Origin: Arthrobacter_H rhombi
GTDB taxonomy: Bacteria > Actinomycetota > Actinomycetes > Actinomycetales > Micrococcaceae
Assembly: GCF_039526245.1 (NCBI RefSeq)
Contig: NZ_BAAAIV010000012.1
Span: 447,774 to 511,773 of the forward strand
Direction: 5' to 3'
DNA length: 64,000 bases
Part shown: piece by piece, positions 8,542-16,937 of the stretch
Position numbering within the stretch: position 1 is the stretch's first letter
Layout of the letters: each line of letters starts with the position of its first letter
Program-made: the position numbers and the translations under genes
Notes under the pieces: generated by a model
Told to the model about the DNA's origin: nothing
Seen by the model: only the letters and a program-made list of their open reading frames with translations
The model's database searches: none

Positions 8542-9870
8542 ATGGCCGACCAGGCTACCCCCACCCAGGCATCGACGTCCGCCACCATGGGCCTGCGGCC
8601 CGCCGTGGTGATCGGCGGCAACCGCATTCCGTTTGCCCGTTCGGATGGCAAGTACTCGACGGCTTCCAACCAGGAGATGCTCACGGCTGCGCTCGACGGT
8701 CTCGTCGCGCGCTTCGGTCTGCAGGGACAGCGCATTGGCGCCGTCGCGGCAGGTGCCGTCCTGAAGCACTCCAAGGACTTCAACCTCGTCCGCGAATCCG
8801 TCTTGGGCACCGCGTTGGCCCCGACCACCCCCGCCTACGATGTCCAGATGGCCTGCGCCACCGGCATGGAAGCCATTGGGTCCCTGGCGAACAAGATCCG
8901 CCTCGGACAGCTCGAATCGGGCATTGGGGGCGGTGTCGATACGACCTCGGACGCGCCGATTGCCGTCAGCGAGGGCCTGCGCTCCGTGCTCCTCGAGCTC
9001 TCCCGGGCCCGGACCCTGCAGCAGCGACTGGGCGCCCTGTCGAAGTTCCGTCCCAAGGACCTGACCCCCAACGCCCCGGGAACCGGGGAACCGCGCACCG
9101 GGATGTCGATGGGCGACCACCAGGCCGTCACGACTGCCGCCTGGGGCATCACCCGCCAAGCCCAGGACGAATTGGCGCTGGCGAGCCACAAGAACCTCGC
9201 CGCGGCCTACGACCGCCACTTCTTCGATGACCTGATCACCCCCTTCCGCGGTGTATCGAAGGACACCAACCTGCGCGCCGACAGCACGCTGGAGAAGCTG
9301 GGCACCCTGAAGCCCGCCTTCGGCAAGAACCTCGGCGAGAAGGCCACCATGACCGCCGGCAACTCGACTCCGCTGACGGACGGCGCTTCCGCCGTCCTGC
9401 TGGGTTCCGAGGACTACGCCCGCGAGCACGACCTCCCCATGTTGGCCAACTTCGTGGACTTCGAAGCCGGTGCCGTTGACTTCGTCAACGGCGAGGAGGG
9501 CCTGCTCATGGCTCCGGCCTACGCGGTGCCGCGCCTGCTGGCGCGCAACGGCCTGACCCTGCAGGACTTCGATTTCTACGAGATCCACGAGGCCTTTGCC
9601 GGCACGGTGCTCAGCACGCTGGCCGCCTGGGAGGACCCGGAGTTCTGCGGCACCAAGCTGGGCCTGGATGCCCCGCTGGGCGCCATCGACCGCTCCAAGC
9701 TCAACGTCAACGGTTCCTCGCTCGCCGCGGGGCACCCGTTCGCCGCCACCGGCGGACGCATCGTGGCCACCCTGGCCAAGATGCTCCACGAGAAGGGATC
9801 CGGCCGTGGCCTGGTCTCGGTGTGCGCTGCCGGTGGGCAGGGCGTCGTCGCGATCCTGGAGGCACGCTGA
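8542..9870 (+). CDS. fadA2: Acetyl-CoA C-acyltransferase (thiolase)
   Basis: Thiolase that cleaves 3-ketoacyl-CoA or condenses acyl-CoAs. 442 residues from ATG 8542 with an AGGAG ribosome site eight bases upstream; the same frame is open further upstream but only through the regulatory region. The nucleophile motif QMACATGMEAIGS, HEAFAGT, GHPFAATGGR and the second Cys motif CAAGGQG are all present. The next gene starts two bases after the stop. It is FadI/FadA2-like, and genomic order with a FabG4-like and an HtdX-like gene supports the fadA2 name. The physiological direction (degradation or chain building) is not fixed by sequence. Confidence 0.92.
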   Translation: MADQATPTQASTSATMGLRPAVVIGGNRIPFARSDGKYSTASNQEMLTAALDGLVARFGLQGQRIGAVAAGAVLKHSKDFNLVRESVLGTALAPTTPAYDVQMACATGMEAIGSLANKIRLGQLESGIGGGVDTTSDAPIAVSEGLRSVLLELSRARTLQQRLGALSKFRPKDLTPNAPGTGEPRTGMSMGDHQAVTTAAWGITRQAQDELALASHKNLAAAYDRHFFDDLITPFRGVSKDTNLRADSTLEKLGTLKPAFGKNLGEKATMTAGNSTPLTDGASAVLLGSEDYAREHDLPMLANFVDFEAGAVDFVNGEEGLLMAPAYAVPRLLARNGLTLQDFDFYEIHEAFAGTVLSTLAAWEDPEFCGTKLGLDAPLGAIDRSKLNVNGSSLAAGHPFAATGGRIVATLAKMLHEKGSGRGLVSVCAAGGQGVVAILEAR

Positions 9871-9872
9871 AC

Positions 9873-11210
9873 ATGGCCGACAACTACCTGAAGCTCGTCA
9901 ACACCGGGTTCACCAAGGAACTCGCGAAGTCCCTGGGTCTGCCCCGGCCGTCCATCCTGCGCCGCTACCGGAGTGGCCAGCCCCTGGTGCCAGGTCCCGT
10001 CGTCGTTCTCGGCGCCGGCATGGCAGCCCATGATCTGACCGAGACCCTGCTGGGTTGGGGACTGGATGTGCGCCGTCATGCCGGGGGATCCGAAAAGCTC
10101 GGTGCGCTGATCCTGGCCCTCGACACCGTGGAGGCACCGGGTGACCTCTCGGCCGTCGCCCTGGAGACCGGTGCCGCGTTGCGCAACCTGCTCCCGGGCG
10201 GGCGTGTGGTCACGATCTCGCGGCCGGCGGACGCCGCCGATGCCCCGGCCCGCTCCGCGGCACGCCACGGCGTCACCGGACTCCTGCGGTCCCTGGGACG
10301 TGAAATGCGTGGCGGGGCCACGGCCAACGGTATCCTCCTCGCCGAGGACATCCGCGCCGATGCACCGTCCGCCACCGCGGCCCTGCACTTCCTGCTGTCG
10401 GGCCGCAGCGCGTACGTCGACGGCCAGTTCCTGGCCATCGAGTCCACGCGTGGCGAGCTGCCGGCGGACTGGGACCAGCCGCTGGCCGGCAAGGTCGCCG
10501 TGGTCACCGGTGCCGCCCGCGGCATCGGCGCTGCCATCGCCCGGACCCTGCACCGTGACGGGGCCACCATCGTGGCCGTCGACGTCCCGCAGGCCGGGGA
10601 CGCCCTGGCGAAGGTCGCCAACGAGGTCGGTGGCACCGCCCTGCAATTGGACGTCACCCGCGAGGACGCCGGCCAGATCATCCTGGACCACGCCCAGCAG
10701 CGTCATGGCCACCTGGACATCGTGATCCACAATGCCGGGATCACCCGGGACAAGCTGCTCGCCAACATGGATGCCGCCCGGTGGGACTCGGTCATTGCCG
10801 TGAACCTGGAATCCCAGCTGCGCATGAACGAGGCCTTCCTGGCGGCGGACCTGCCCGGACTGCGGATTGTCTCGCTGGCATCGACCAGCGGCATCGCCGG
10901 CAACCGCGGGCAGACCAACTACGCGGCCTCCAAGGCCGGGGTCATCGGCATGGTGGCCTCCACAGCGTCGGCCATGGCCGAACGTGACGGGGGCATCAAC
11001 GCCGTGGCGCCGGGGTTCATCGAAACCGAGATGACCGCCAAGATCCCGGTCGCCACCCGCACTGTGGGCCGGATGCTCATGCCGTCCCTGATGCAGGGTG
11101 GGCAGCCGCTGGATGTCGCCGAGGCCATCGGGTTCCTCGCTTCGGACGCAGCCGGCGGCATCAACGGCCAGACACTGCGCGTGTGCGGGCAGTCGCTGGT
11201 GGGCGCATGA
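9873..11210 (+). CDS. fabG4: High-molecular-weight 3-oxoacyl-(ACP/CoA) reductase, FabG4-like
   Basis: NAD(P)H-dependent ketoreductase for 3-oxoacyl thioesters. At 445 residues it is about twice the size of classical FabG. The N-terminal ~200 residues form a degenerate flavodoxin/Rossmann-like domain and residues ~205-445 a full SDR domain with TGAARGIGAAIA, NAGITRDKL and the catalytic S...YAASK (NYAASKAGVIG). This two-domain layout is that of mycobacterial FabG4 (Rv0242c). It starts two bases after the thiolase stop and its own stop overlaps the next ATG (ATGA), so thiolase-fabG4-htdX form a tight operon. Confidence 0.9.
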   Translation: MADNYLKLVNTGFTKELAKSLGLPRPSILRRYRSGQPLVPGPVVVLGAGMAAHDLTETLLGWGLDVRRHAGGSEKLGALILALDTVEAPGDLSAVALETGAALRNLLPGGRVVTISRPADAADAPARSAARHGVTGLLRSLGREMRGGATANGILLAEDIRADAPSATAALHFLLSGRSAYVDGQFLAIESTRGELPADWDQPLAGKVAVVTGAARGIGAAIARTLHRDGATIVAVDVPQAGDALAKVANEVGGTALQLDVTREDAGQIILDHAQQRHGHLDIVIHNAGITRDKLLANMDAARWDSVIAVNLESQLRMNEAFLAADLPGLRIVSLASTSGIAGNRGQTNYAASKAGVIGMVASTASAMAERDGGINAVAPGFIETEMTAKIPVATRTVGRMLMPSLMQGGQPLDVAEAIGFLASDAAGGINGQTLRVCGQSLVGA

Positions 11211-12082
11211 GCCGCCGCGAGGTCCGCCTCGCTGCGGTCCCTGCGCTGCCCCGGCTGTACGCCGAGGCACTGGGCAACCAGGTCCGCACGAAGCTGACCG
11301 GTTCCTCCGGTTCGCTGGTGTTGCCCGAGGTCGAGCACTGCGTGACCGGGGTCCGGGCGGAACTGCCCCGGCTGGAGGCGTACCAGCAGCTGGTGGGCGA
11401 TACGGTGCGCGGCACGTTGCCCAGCGTCTTCGTCCACGGCACGGTCTTCCCCGTGGCCATGTCGGTACTGGCTGCCCGGGACTTCCCGCTGCCGCTGCTG
11501 GGCATGGTGCATCTATCCAACCAGGTCGAGCACCTGCGTCCGATCCGCGTGGACGAGACCCTGGACGTCCGCGCCTGGGCAGAGAAGCTGCGTGACCACC
11601 CTGCAGGCACCGCAGTCGATGTGGTGTGTGAGGCCAGTGTCGGCGGCGAGGTGGTCTGGGTGGGTACCTCGACCTACCTGGCCAAGGGGATCTGGGCGGG
11701 ACAGCGTCCCGAGCGCCGCGGCGATCGTCCGGAATTCGTGGCACCGGTCCAGACCGGAGCCTGGCGCCTCGGTGCCGGTGCAGGGCGTGACTACGCCGCA
11801 GTGCTCGGCGACTACAACCCGATCCACCTCGGTGCCTTGCCCGCCAAGGCGCTGGGCATGAAACGCCAGATCGCCCACGGCATGTTCCTGGCCGGCAAGG
11901 CACTGGCCCAGACGGCCCCACGGGATGGCGGATACCACTGGGACATCGTGTTCGAGGCCCCGGTGCTGCTGCCCTCCACCGTCAGTTTCGGGGTGGCCAG
12001 CACCCGGAAGCTGATGTCCTTCCAGGGGTGGAACGCCCGATCGGGCAGGCGCCACTTCCACGGGGCGGTTCGTCCGCTCTAG
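11207..12082 (+). CDS. htdX: MaoC-like (R)-3-hydroxyacyl-thioester dehydratase, HtdX-like
   Basis: Hot-dog fold hydratase/dehydratase of 291 residues. The C-terminal MaoC domain has the hydratase-2 signature with catalytic Asp and His in LGDYNPIHLGALPAKALG, followed by QIAHGMFL. An N-terminal hot-dog-like half (about residues 20-160) lacks these residues, as in double hot-dog dehydratases. The ATG overlaps the FabG4 stop by four bases. Together with FabG4 and the thiolase it could carry out reduction and dehydration of 3-oxoacyl chains or the reverse. Its stop codon overlaps that of the convergent mshA gene (shared CTAG at 12079-12082). Confidence 0.85.
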   Translation: MSRREVRLAAVPALPRLYAEALGNQVRTKLTGSSGSLVLPEVEHCVTGVRAELPRLEAYQQLVGDTVRGTLPSVFVHGTVFPVAMSVLAARDFPLPLLGMVHLSNQVEHLRPIRVDETLDVRAWAEKLRDHPAGTAVDVVCEASVGGEVVWVGTSTYLAKGIWAGQRPERRGDRPEFVAPVQTGAWRLGAGAGRDYAAVLGDYNPIHLGALPAKALGMKRQIAHGMFLAGKALAQTAPRDGGYHWDIVFEAPVLLPSTVSFGVASTRKLMSFQGWNARSGRRHFHGAVRPL

Positions 12083-13359
12083 GAATGATCCCGCGCATGA
12101 TCGGCGGCGGCCCGGGCATAACTGTCCAGGGCCGCCGTTGCCGTATGTGCCCAACTGAAGGCCCGTGAACGCACGACGGCGGCGCTGCCCATCTTCCGCA
12201 GCTCGTCCCGGTGCGTGGCGGCATGGGCAATGGCATCGGCCCAGCTGCCGGCGTCCAGGTCGGCCACCAGCACTCCCGTGGAACCATCGGCAACACTGTG
12301 GCGCAGCCCGCCGACGTCGTGCGCCATCACCGGTGTCCCGCACGCTTGCGCCTCCATGGCCACCAGGCCAAAGGACTCGCTGTAGGAGGGTACGGCGACG
12401 ACGTCGGCGGAACGGAACCACGCGGCCAGCTCGTCGGCCGGAGCTGGTGGCAGCCGGTGGGCGGTGTGCTCGAGGTGCTCGTCGCCGATCAGCCGCGCCA
12501 GATCCAGTTCCTTGGAGCCGCTGCGCGATCCGATGATCGCCAATTCGACGTCGATGTCCGGGCGCAGCCGTCCCAGCAGGCCCAGGGCGCGCAAGAGGAT
12601 CTGCGGCCCCTTGAGTTTCTGGATGCGTCCGGCGAACGCAATGCGCAGTGGGTCCGCTGCAGGGCCCGGGGTATGCCCGGCATCGCCGAACCAGATCCGT
12701 GGCCCTTCGGGGCGGAAGACCTCCAGGTTCACCCCGGGGGCCACCAGGTCGATATGCGCGCGCGGTGCACCGTAGTCGGCCACCAGCTCGTCGGCCTCCG
12801 CAGCGGTGTTGGCAGTCAGCCGGGTGGCCCGTCGTGCCAGCACCGTTTCCGCCTCGACCCGGGAATCCGGTTCGTCCGCGTCCTGTTGCAGGCGGCGTTT
12901 GACCTTCGCCATGGTGTGCATCGTGTGGACCAGCGGCACGCCCCAGGCGCTGGCGAGCTCCAACCCGACGAGGCCCGACATCCAATAGTGGCTGTGCACG
13001 AGGTCGTAGCGGCCATATCCTCCGGACAGGATTCCGGCGGTGATCTGGGGAAGATAGGGGGGGAGTTCTTCCTTGGCCACCGGACCGTCGGGCCCCGCGG
13101 GAAGGTGATGGACCACCACCCCGGGGCCGACTTCCACTGCCCCCTGGGCGTGGGTACCCCGGGTGAACACATCGACGACGGAGCCGGCCGCGGCGAGGGC
13201 CAGGGCGACCTCCCGGACGTAGACGTTCATGCCTCCGGCATCGCCGGACCCGGGCTGGTCCAGCGGTGAGGTGTGCAGGCACAACATGGCCACGCGTGGA
13301 CGCCACGGGAGGGCGCGGTGGGGCTGCTGGTCGGGAGAGTGGCTGGCGTGGGGCATCAA
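12079..13359 (-). CDS. mshA: D-inositol-3-phosphate glycosyltransferase (mycothiol biosynthesis)
   Basis: GT4 enzyme that joins GlcNAc from UDP-GlcNAc to 1-L-myo-inositol-1-phosphate, the first step of mycothiol synthesis. 426 residues. The MshA signature SPLDQPGSGDAGGMNVYVRE (residues ~31-50) binds the acceptor, then VHSHYWMSGLVG; the C-terminal GT-B domain contains FAGRIQKLKGPQILLRAL and the donor-binding PSYSESFGLVAMEAQACGTPV. The first ~20 residues before RVAMLCLHTSP are poorly conserved, so a later start is possible. It converges on htdX with overlapping stops. A second mycothiol gene, mshC, lies at 19.6 kb. Confidence 0.95.
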   Translation of the reverse strand: MMPHASHSPDQQPHRALPWRPRVAMLCLHTSPLDQPGSGDAGGMNVYVREVALALAAAGSVVDVFTRGTHAQGAVEVGPGVVVHHLPAGPDGPVAKEELPPYLPQITAGILSGGYGRYDLVHSHYWMSGLVGLELASAWGVPLVHTMHTMAKVKRRLQQDADEPDSRVEAETVLARRATRLTANTAAEADELVADYGAPRAHIDLVAPGVNLEVFRPEGPRIWFGDAGHTPGPAADPLRIAFAGRIQKLKGPQILLRALGLLGRLRPDIDVELAIIGSRSGSKELDLARLIGDEHLEHTAHRLPPAPADELAAWFRSADVVAVPSYSESFGLVAMEAQACGTPVMAHDVGGLRHSVADGSTGVLVADLDAGSWADAIAHAATHRDELRKMGSAAVVRSRAFSWAHTATAALDSYARAAADHARDHS

Positions 13360-13429
13360 GGTCCTGGACGGGGGCGGCCGGTGTCAACCGGTGGTCCCTT
13401 GAAGAGTAGTCCGCGGATCGGCTTCCGGC

Positions 13430-15073
13430 CTACTTGGTGCTGTCCTCCGAGGGCCTGGTGGGAACGGGGGTGGCCGCCAGTACCTCGAGGTCGGCCGCGA
13501 CCGTATCGTCGGCGATGCCGTCGGGGAACCACGTCGGGCACAGGTCCGTCACCTGGTGGACCGTGGGGTCCGTGGGGAGGCGGTCTGCCTTCGGGAGCTC
13601 AGCGGTCAGCGTGGAGTCGAGCCAGGCGAGCTCGTTGGTCGACAGCGGACGGTCAGCGACGTCGACTGGACCAGATGCCGCTTCCTGGTCTTCCTGCTGG
13701 TAGGCCAAGCAGAGTGACGCCAACGACGGCGGAGTGCTGACCGGGCTCTCGGGTTCCGGGGTGGGTGTCCCGGGTGTGGGTGTCGGGCTGGGGTTCTCGG
13801 TGGGCTTCGGCGTGGGCGTTGTGCTCGGTGGTGCCGGGGTTTCGCTCGGTGTCGGCGTCGGTGTGGCACTCGGGGGAGTCGTGGGCTTCGGTGTAGGCGT
13901 CGCGGTTGGTGTCGCCGGAGAAGAGGCCGTGGGAGGCGCCGGCCGATGGGTCGGGGACGCGGAAGGAGTCTGGCTCGGCGGGGCCGGCCGTGGGCGCGAA
14001 GGCGAGGACGGTGCGGACGCAGACGGGGTCGGAGTGGAATGGGCTGGCGGTTTCGCAGCAGCGGTCGACACCCGTGGCTGAGTGGTGGGGACTGCTGACG
14101 TGGACGCGTTGGCAGTAGGTTCCGCACCACCTGTGGACGGCGCGGAATCGGCGGGGGTTGAGGGAGTCTGCTTTGTCGAAGTCGGATCGGGCGCGGTGCT
14201 GGAGGCCGCAGTGACATGGTCAGCGGGAAGAGCCCGTGTCCGGGCAATTCGTTGGCGTTCCGCTTCGGTGACGGGGCGCACGTGGCCGGGCAGTAACGGC
14301 AGGTACTGGGCCGGATCGACCCACTTGCCGTTGAGATAGACCTCGAAGTGCAGGTGGCATCCCGTGGAGTTGCCGGTGGTTCCTGAGAGTGCCAGCAGAT
14401 CGCCGCGTCGGACGGTGTCACCGACCCGGGCAACCAGGAGCGAGTTGTGGCTGTAGGCGGTTTCCACTCCGCTTCCGTGGTCGACCCGGACTCGTTGGCC
14501 GGAGTGGCCGGCCCAGGCCGACTGGATTACTGTGCCGTCTTCGGCGGCGCGCACGGGGGTTCCGCAGGCCACTCCGTAATCCTGGCCAATGTGGATGTAG
14601 GAACCAGGCCCGGTTGGATTGAGCCGCCATCCAAACGCGCTGGTGATGCGGGTGCTGGAAACCGGGGCCGACAGGGCGAGGCCGCCGGGAAGGAGCCCGG
14701 ACGGCCCGGTGGCGACGTGGAGGGCGCCGCCGGAGCGGGATACCCCCTCGCCGTTTCGGGCGCTGCCGTCAGGACTGACCTCGGACCTGACGTCCGGTTG
14801 GTAGCCGGGGCTCCACGTTTCTGCCCACGTCGTGGCGTCGGCATCGCCCAGCAGCGGGGTGCTGTCCGGAATGGCATACACCGGGCTCACCACGGGAATG
14901 GACGTGGAAGCTGAAACGGTAGCCGTCAGGGCGGGGCTTCCCGGGGCCAACTGGCCCGTCGCCGGCGCGGTTCCGAGGAAGAGGGTGCCGGTCGCGACGA
15001 CGCCGATCCATTTAAGGACCGCACGCGGGGGAGTAGCGCGATGCGCCGGATGCCGCGGCACGTGCTGGCCCAT
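13430..15073 (-). CDS. Secreted M23 (LytM-type) peptidoglycan endopeptidase with Pro/Thr/Ser-rich linker
   Basis: Cell-wall hydrolase of 547 residues. An N-terminal signal peptide (hydrophobic VLKWIGVVATGTLFLGTAPA) is followed by a LytM domain with zinc ligands in YIHIGQDYG (HxxxD) and GCHLHFEV (HxH), then a long low-complexity Pro/Thr/Ser/Ala region (about residues 270-450) and a C-terminal acidic segment of about 110 residues with two Cys and no recognised motif. The start chosen is ATG 15071-15073, which has GGGGGA a few bases upstream; an ATG at 15118 adds 15 residues but has a poorer ribosome site. The linker probably spans the cell wall. Substrate bond not determined. Confidence 0.87.
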   Translation of the reverse strand: MGQHVPRHPAHRATPPRAVLKWIGVVATGTLFLGTAPATGQLAPGSPALTATVSASTSIPVVSPVYAIPDSTPLLGDADATTWAETWSPGYQPDVRSEVSPDGSARNGEGVSRSGGALHVATGPSGLLPGGLALSAPVSSTRITSAFGWRLNPTGPGSYIHIGQDYGVACGTPVRAAEDGTVIQSAWAGHSGQRVRVDHGSGVETAYSHNSLLVARVGDTVRRGDLLALSGTTGNSTGCHLHFEVYLNGKWVDPAQYLPLLPGHVRPVTEAERQRIARTRALPADHVTAASSTAPDPTSTKQTPSTPADSAPSTGGAEPTANASTSAVPTTQPRVSTAAAKPPAHSTPTPSASAPSSPSRPRPAPPSQTPSASPTHRPAPPTASSPATPTATPTPKPTTPPSATPTPTPSETPAPPSTTPTPKPTENPSPTPTPGTPTPEPESPVSTPPSLASLCLAYQQEDQEAASGPVDVADRPLSTNELAWLDSTLTAELPKADRLPTDPTVHQVTDLCPTWFPDGIADDTVAADLEVLAATPVPTRPSEDSTK

Positions 15074-15313
15074 TTTTCCCCCGAGGATATGGAACGTGGC
15101 CCTCCTCTTCGAACGCATCGATCGGGAGGGCTGTGGTCCACCTCACGTTACCCGTGGATGCAATCCAAGGCCAGAGCAATCGGGTGTGAAAATCCAACGG
15201 ATAGTCATGTCGCGGGCGATGGCGGTATGCGGCGACATTCGGCGGCCGTCCTGCCTTGCGGGGGATCGCTGGGGGGCTCCGTCGAAGCAACCTGCTGGCG
15301 TGACGTGGGCATG
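15074..15313. other. Intergenic region upstream of the M23 gene, no gene seen
   Basis: About 240 bp between the M23 start and the tRNA terminator. No coding frame with family character and no clear riboswitch was recognised. The minus strand contains a CCACGGGTAACGTGAGGTGG stretch that could fold (CCACG/CGTGAGGTGG) in the leader of the M23 mRNA. Confidence 0.4.
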
Positions 15314-15340
15314 AAAAAAGCCCCGGAAAACCGGGGCTTA
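15314..15340 (-). terminator. Rho-independent terminator of tRNA-Leu
   Basis: On the minus strand, AAGCCCCGG, loop TTTT, CCGGGGCTT, then a run of six T in total. It begins six bases after the tRNA 3' end. Confidence 0.9.
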
Positions 15341-15345
15341 TTTCG

Positions 15346-15430
15346 TGCGCGGAGGGGGACTTGAACCCCCACCCACTATACGTGGACTAGCACCTCAAGC
15401 TAGCGCGTCTGCCTATTCCGCCACCCGCGC
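15346..15430 (-). tRNA. tRNA-Leu, anticodon GAG
   Basis: 85 nt with an acceptor stem GCGCGGG/TCCGCGC (last pair G-T), D-arm region GGCGGAATAGGCAGACGC, anticodon stem-loop CTAGC-TTGAGGT-GCTAG giving GAG, a long variable arm as expected for class II Leu tRNA, and T-arm GGGGGTTCAAGTCCCCC. The discriminator base is A; CCA is not encoded. The anticodon reads CUC and CUU codons. An intrinsic terminator follows. Confidence 0.97.
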
Positions 15431-15589
15431 AGGTGATGCCATTCGACCGGTCCTGAAGCTCCGTGGAACTTCTGACCCGGTGAAAGCAGCGAGTAAGACT
15501 CTAACATGAGGTTTGAGTACTTCCCAATTCCGCACTCTTTGCCGTGGTGACTAGGCTGGAGCCACCCGAACAACCCGGAAGGTCAGGCC

Positions 15590-16918
15590 ATGACGGAGCT
15601 AGGAAATCCCGGAGCCGCCGGCATCACGGCAGCCGACGAAGTCGAGGAGATCTGCCGGACGCTGATCCGCTTCGACACCAGCAACTTTGGCGGCAATGAT
15701 GCCCGCCCCGAACGTCCCGCCGCGGAGTATGTGGCAGGGCTGATGAGCGGGGGAGGACTCGACCCCCAGATCTACGAATCGTCCCCTGGGCGCGCCAGCG
15801 TGGTCGCCCGCATGGAAGGCAGTGACCGGTCGCTGCCGGCGCTCGTGGTCCACGGGCACCTCGACGTCGTCCCTGCCCAGGCCGAGGACTGGAGCGTCGA
15901 CCCCTTTGCCGCCGAGGTGAAGGACGGGATGATCTGGGGACGCGGGGCCGTGGACATGAAGGACATGGACGCCATGATCCTGGCCGTTCAGCGGCAGATG
16001 CACCGGGACGGCATCCAGCCCCAACGAGACATCGTCTTCGCCTATTTCGCCGACGAGGAAGCCGGCGGCACCTACGGAGCCCGGTGGATGGTGGACCACC
16101 ACCCGGAGGTCTTCGAGGGGGCGGGCGAGGCGATCAGCGAGGTCGGCGGATTCTCCTCCACCATCGGCGGTCGCCGTGCCTATTTCCTGCAGACCGCCGA
16201 GAAGGGCCTGCACTGGTTGACGCTGCATGCCGGCGGGCATGCAGGACACGGATCCCAGATCAATGACGAGAACGCCATCACCCGGCTGGCCGGTGCCGTC
16301 TCGCGCATCGGGGAGTACGAATGGCCGCTCGAATACACCAAGACCACGCGGGCGCTGATGGAAGGCGTTTCGGAGCTGACCGGGATCGAGTTCAACGAGG
16401 AGGACCCCAGCGCCCTGCTCGATGCGTTGGGCAACGTCTCACGGTTCGTGGGGGCGACCTTGCAGAACACCTCGAACCCGACGGCGCTGACGTCCGGGTA
16501 CAAGCACAACGTGATCCCCGGGGCTGCCGAGGCCTTCCTGGATTGCCGCACCCTGCCGGGCCGCGATGAACTGCTGAAGGAGACCCTGCGGGAATTGGCC
16601 GGGGCCGGCGTCGACTTCTCCACCGTCCACGCGGATACCTCGCTGGAGGTCCCGTTCTCCGGTGGACTGGTCGACAACATGGTTGCCTCCATCCAAGCCG
16701 AGGACCCGGGATCGGTGGTGCTGCCCTACATGCTCTCCGGCGGAACCGACAACAAGTCACTCTCCCGGCTGGGCATCACCGGATACGGTTTTGCACCCCT
16801 GCGCCTTCCCGACGAACTGGACTTCACCGGCATGTTCCATGGAGTCGACGAACGCGTCCCGGTCGATGCGCTGCAGTTCGGCACCCGGGTGCTCTCCCGG
16901 CTGTTGACCACCTACTGA
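15590..16918 (+). CDS. M20-family metallopeptidase (ArgE/DapE/CPG2 type)
   Basis: Di-zinc peptidase or deacylase of 442 residues acting on small amide substrates, probably dipeptides. Metal-ligand motifs are intact: HGHLDVVP (His, about residue 88), GRGAVDMKDMDA (bridging Asp) and FADEEAGG (catalytic Glu plus ligand Glu). The dimerisation/lid domain spans roughly 205-325. ATG 15590 follows a GGAAGG ribosome site, and a -10-like TAGGCT lies at 15552-15557. An acyl-CoA dehydrogenase gene starts 20 bp after the stop, so they may be co-transcribed. Exact substrate unknown. Confidence 0.9.
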   Translation: MTELGNPGAAGITAADEVEEICRTLIRFDTSNFGGNDARPERPAAEYVAGLMSGGGLDPQIYESSPGRASVVARMEGSDRSLPALVVHGHLDVVPAQAEDWSVDPFAAEVKDGMIWGRGAVDMKDMDAMILAVQRQMHRDGIQPQRDIVFAYFADEEAGGTYGARWMVDHHPEVFEGAGEAISEVGGFSSTIGGRRAYFLQTAEKGLHWLTLHAGGHAGHGSQINDENAITRLAGAVSRIGEYEWPLEYTKTTRALMEGVSELTGIEFNEEDPSALLDALGNVSRFVGATLQNTSNPTALTSGYKHNVIPGAAEAFLDCRTLPGRDELLKETLRELAGAGVDFSTVHADTSLEVPFSGGLVDNMVASIQAEDPGSVVLPYMLSGGTDNKSLSRLGITGYGFAPLRLPDELDFTGMFHGVDERVPVDALQFGTRVLSRLLTTY

Positions 16919-16937
16919 CCCGAAGGGACCCGCCGCC

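Noticed and set aside
9576..11921. 781-codon open frame on the minus strand opposite thiolase, fabG4 and htdX
   Set aside because: High-GC antisense artefact: sequence is low-complexity Arg/Gly/Ala/Pro, while the plus strand encodes three complete, motif-bearing enzymes.
15074..15313. Possible c-di-AMP (ydaO-type) riboswitch in the leader of the M23 peptidase gene
   Set aside because: Such switches precede many actinobacterial wall hydrolases, and a weak ACGGGTAACGTGAGGTGG resemblance exists, but the conserved core could not be aligned.
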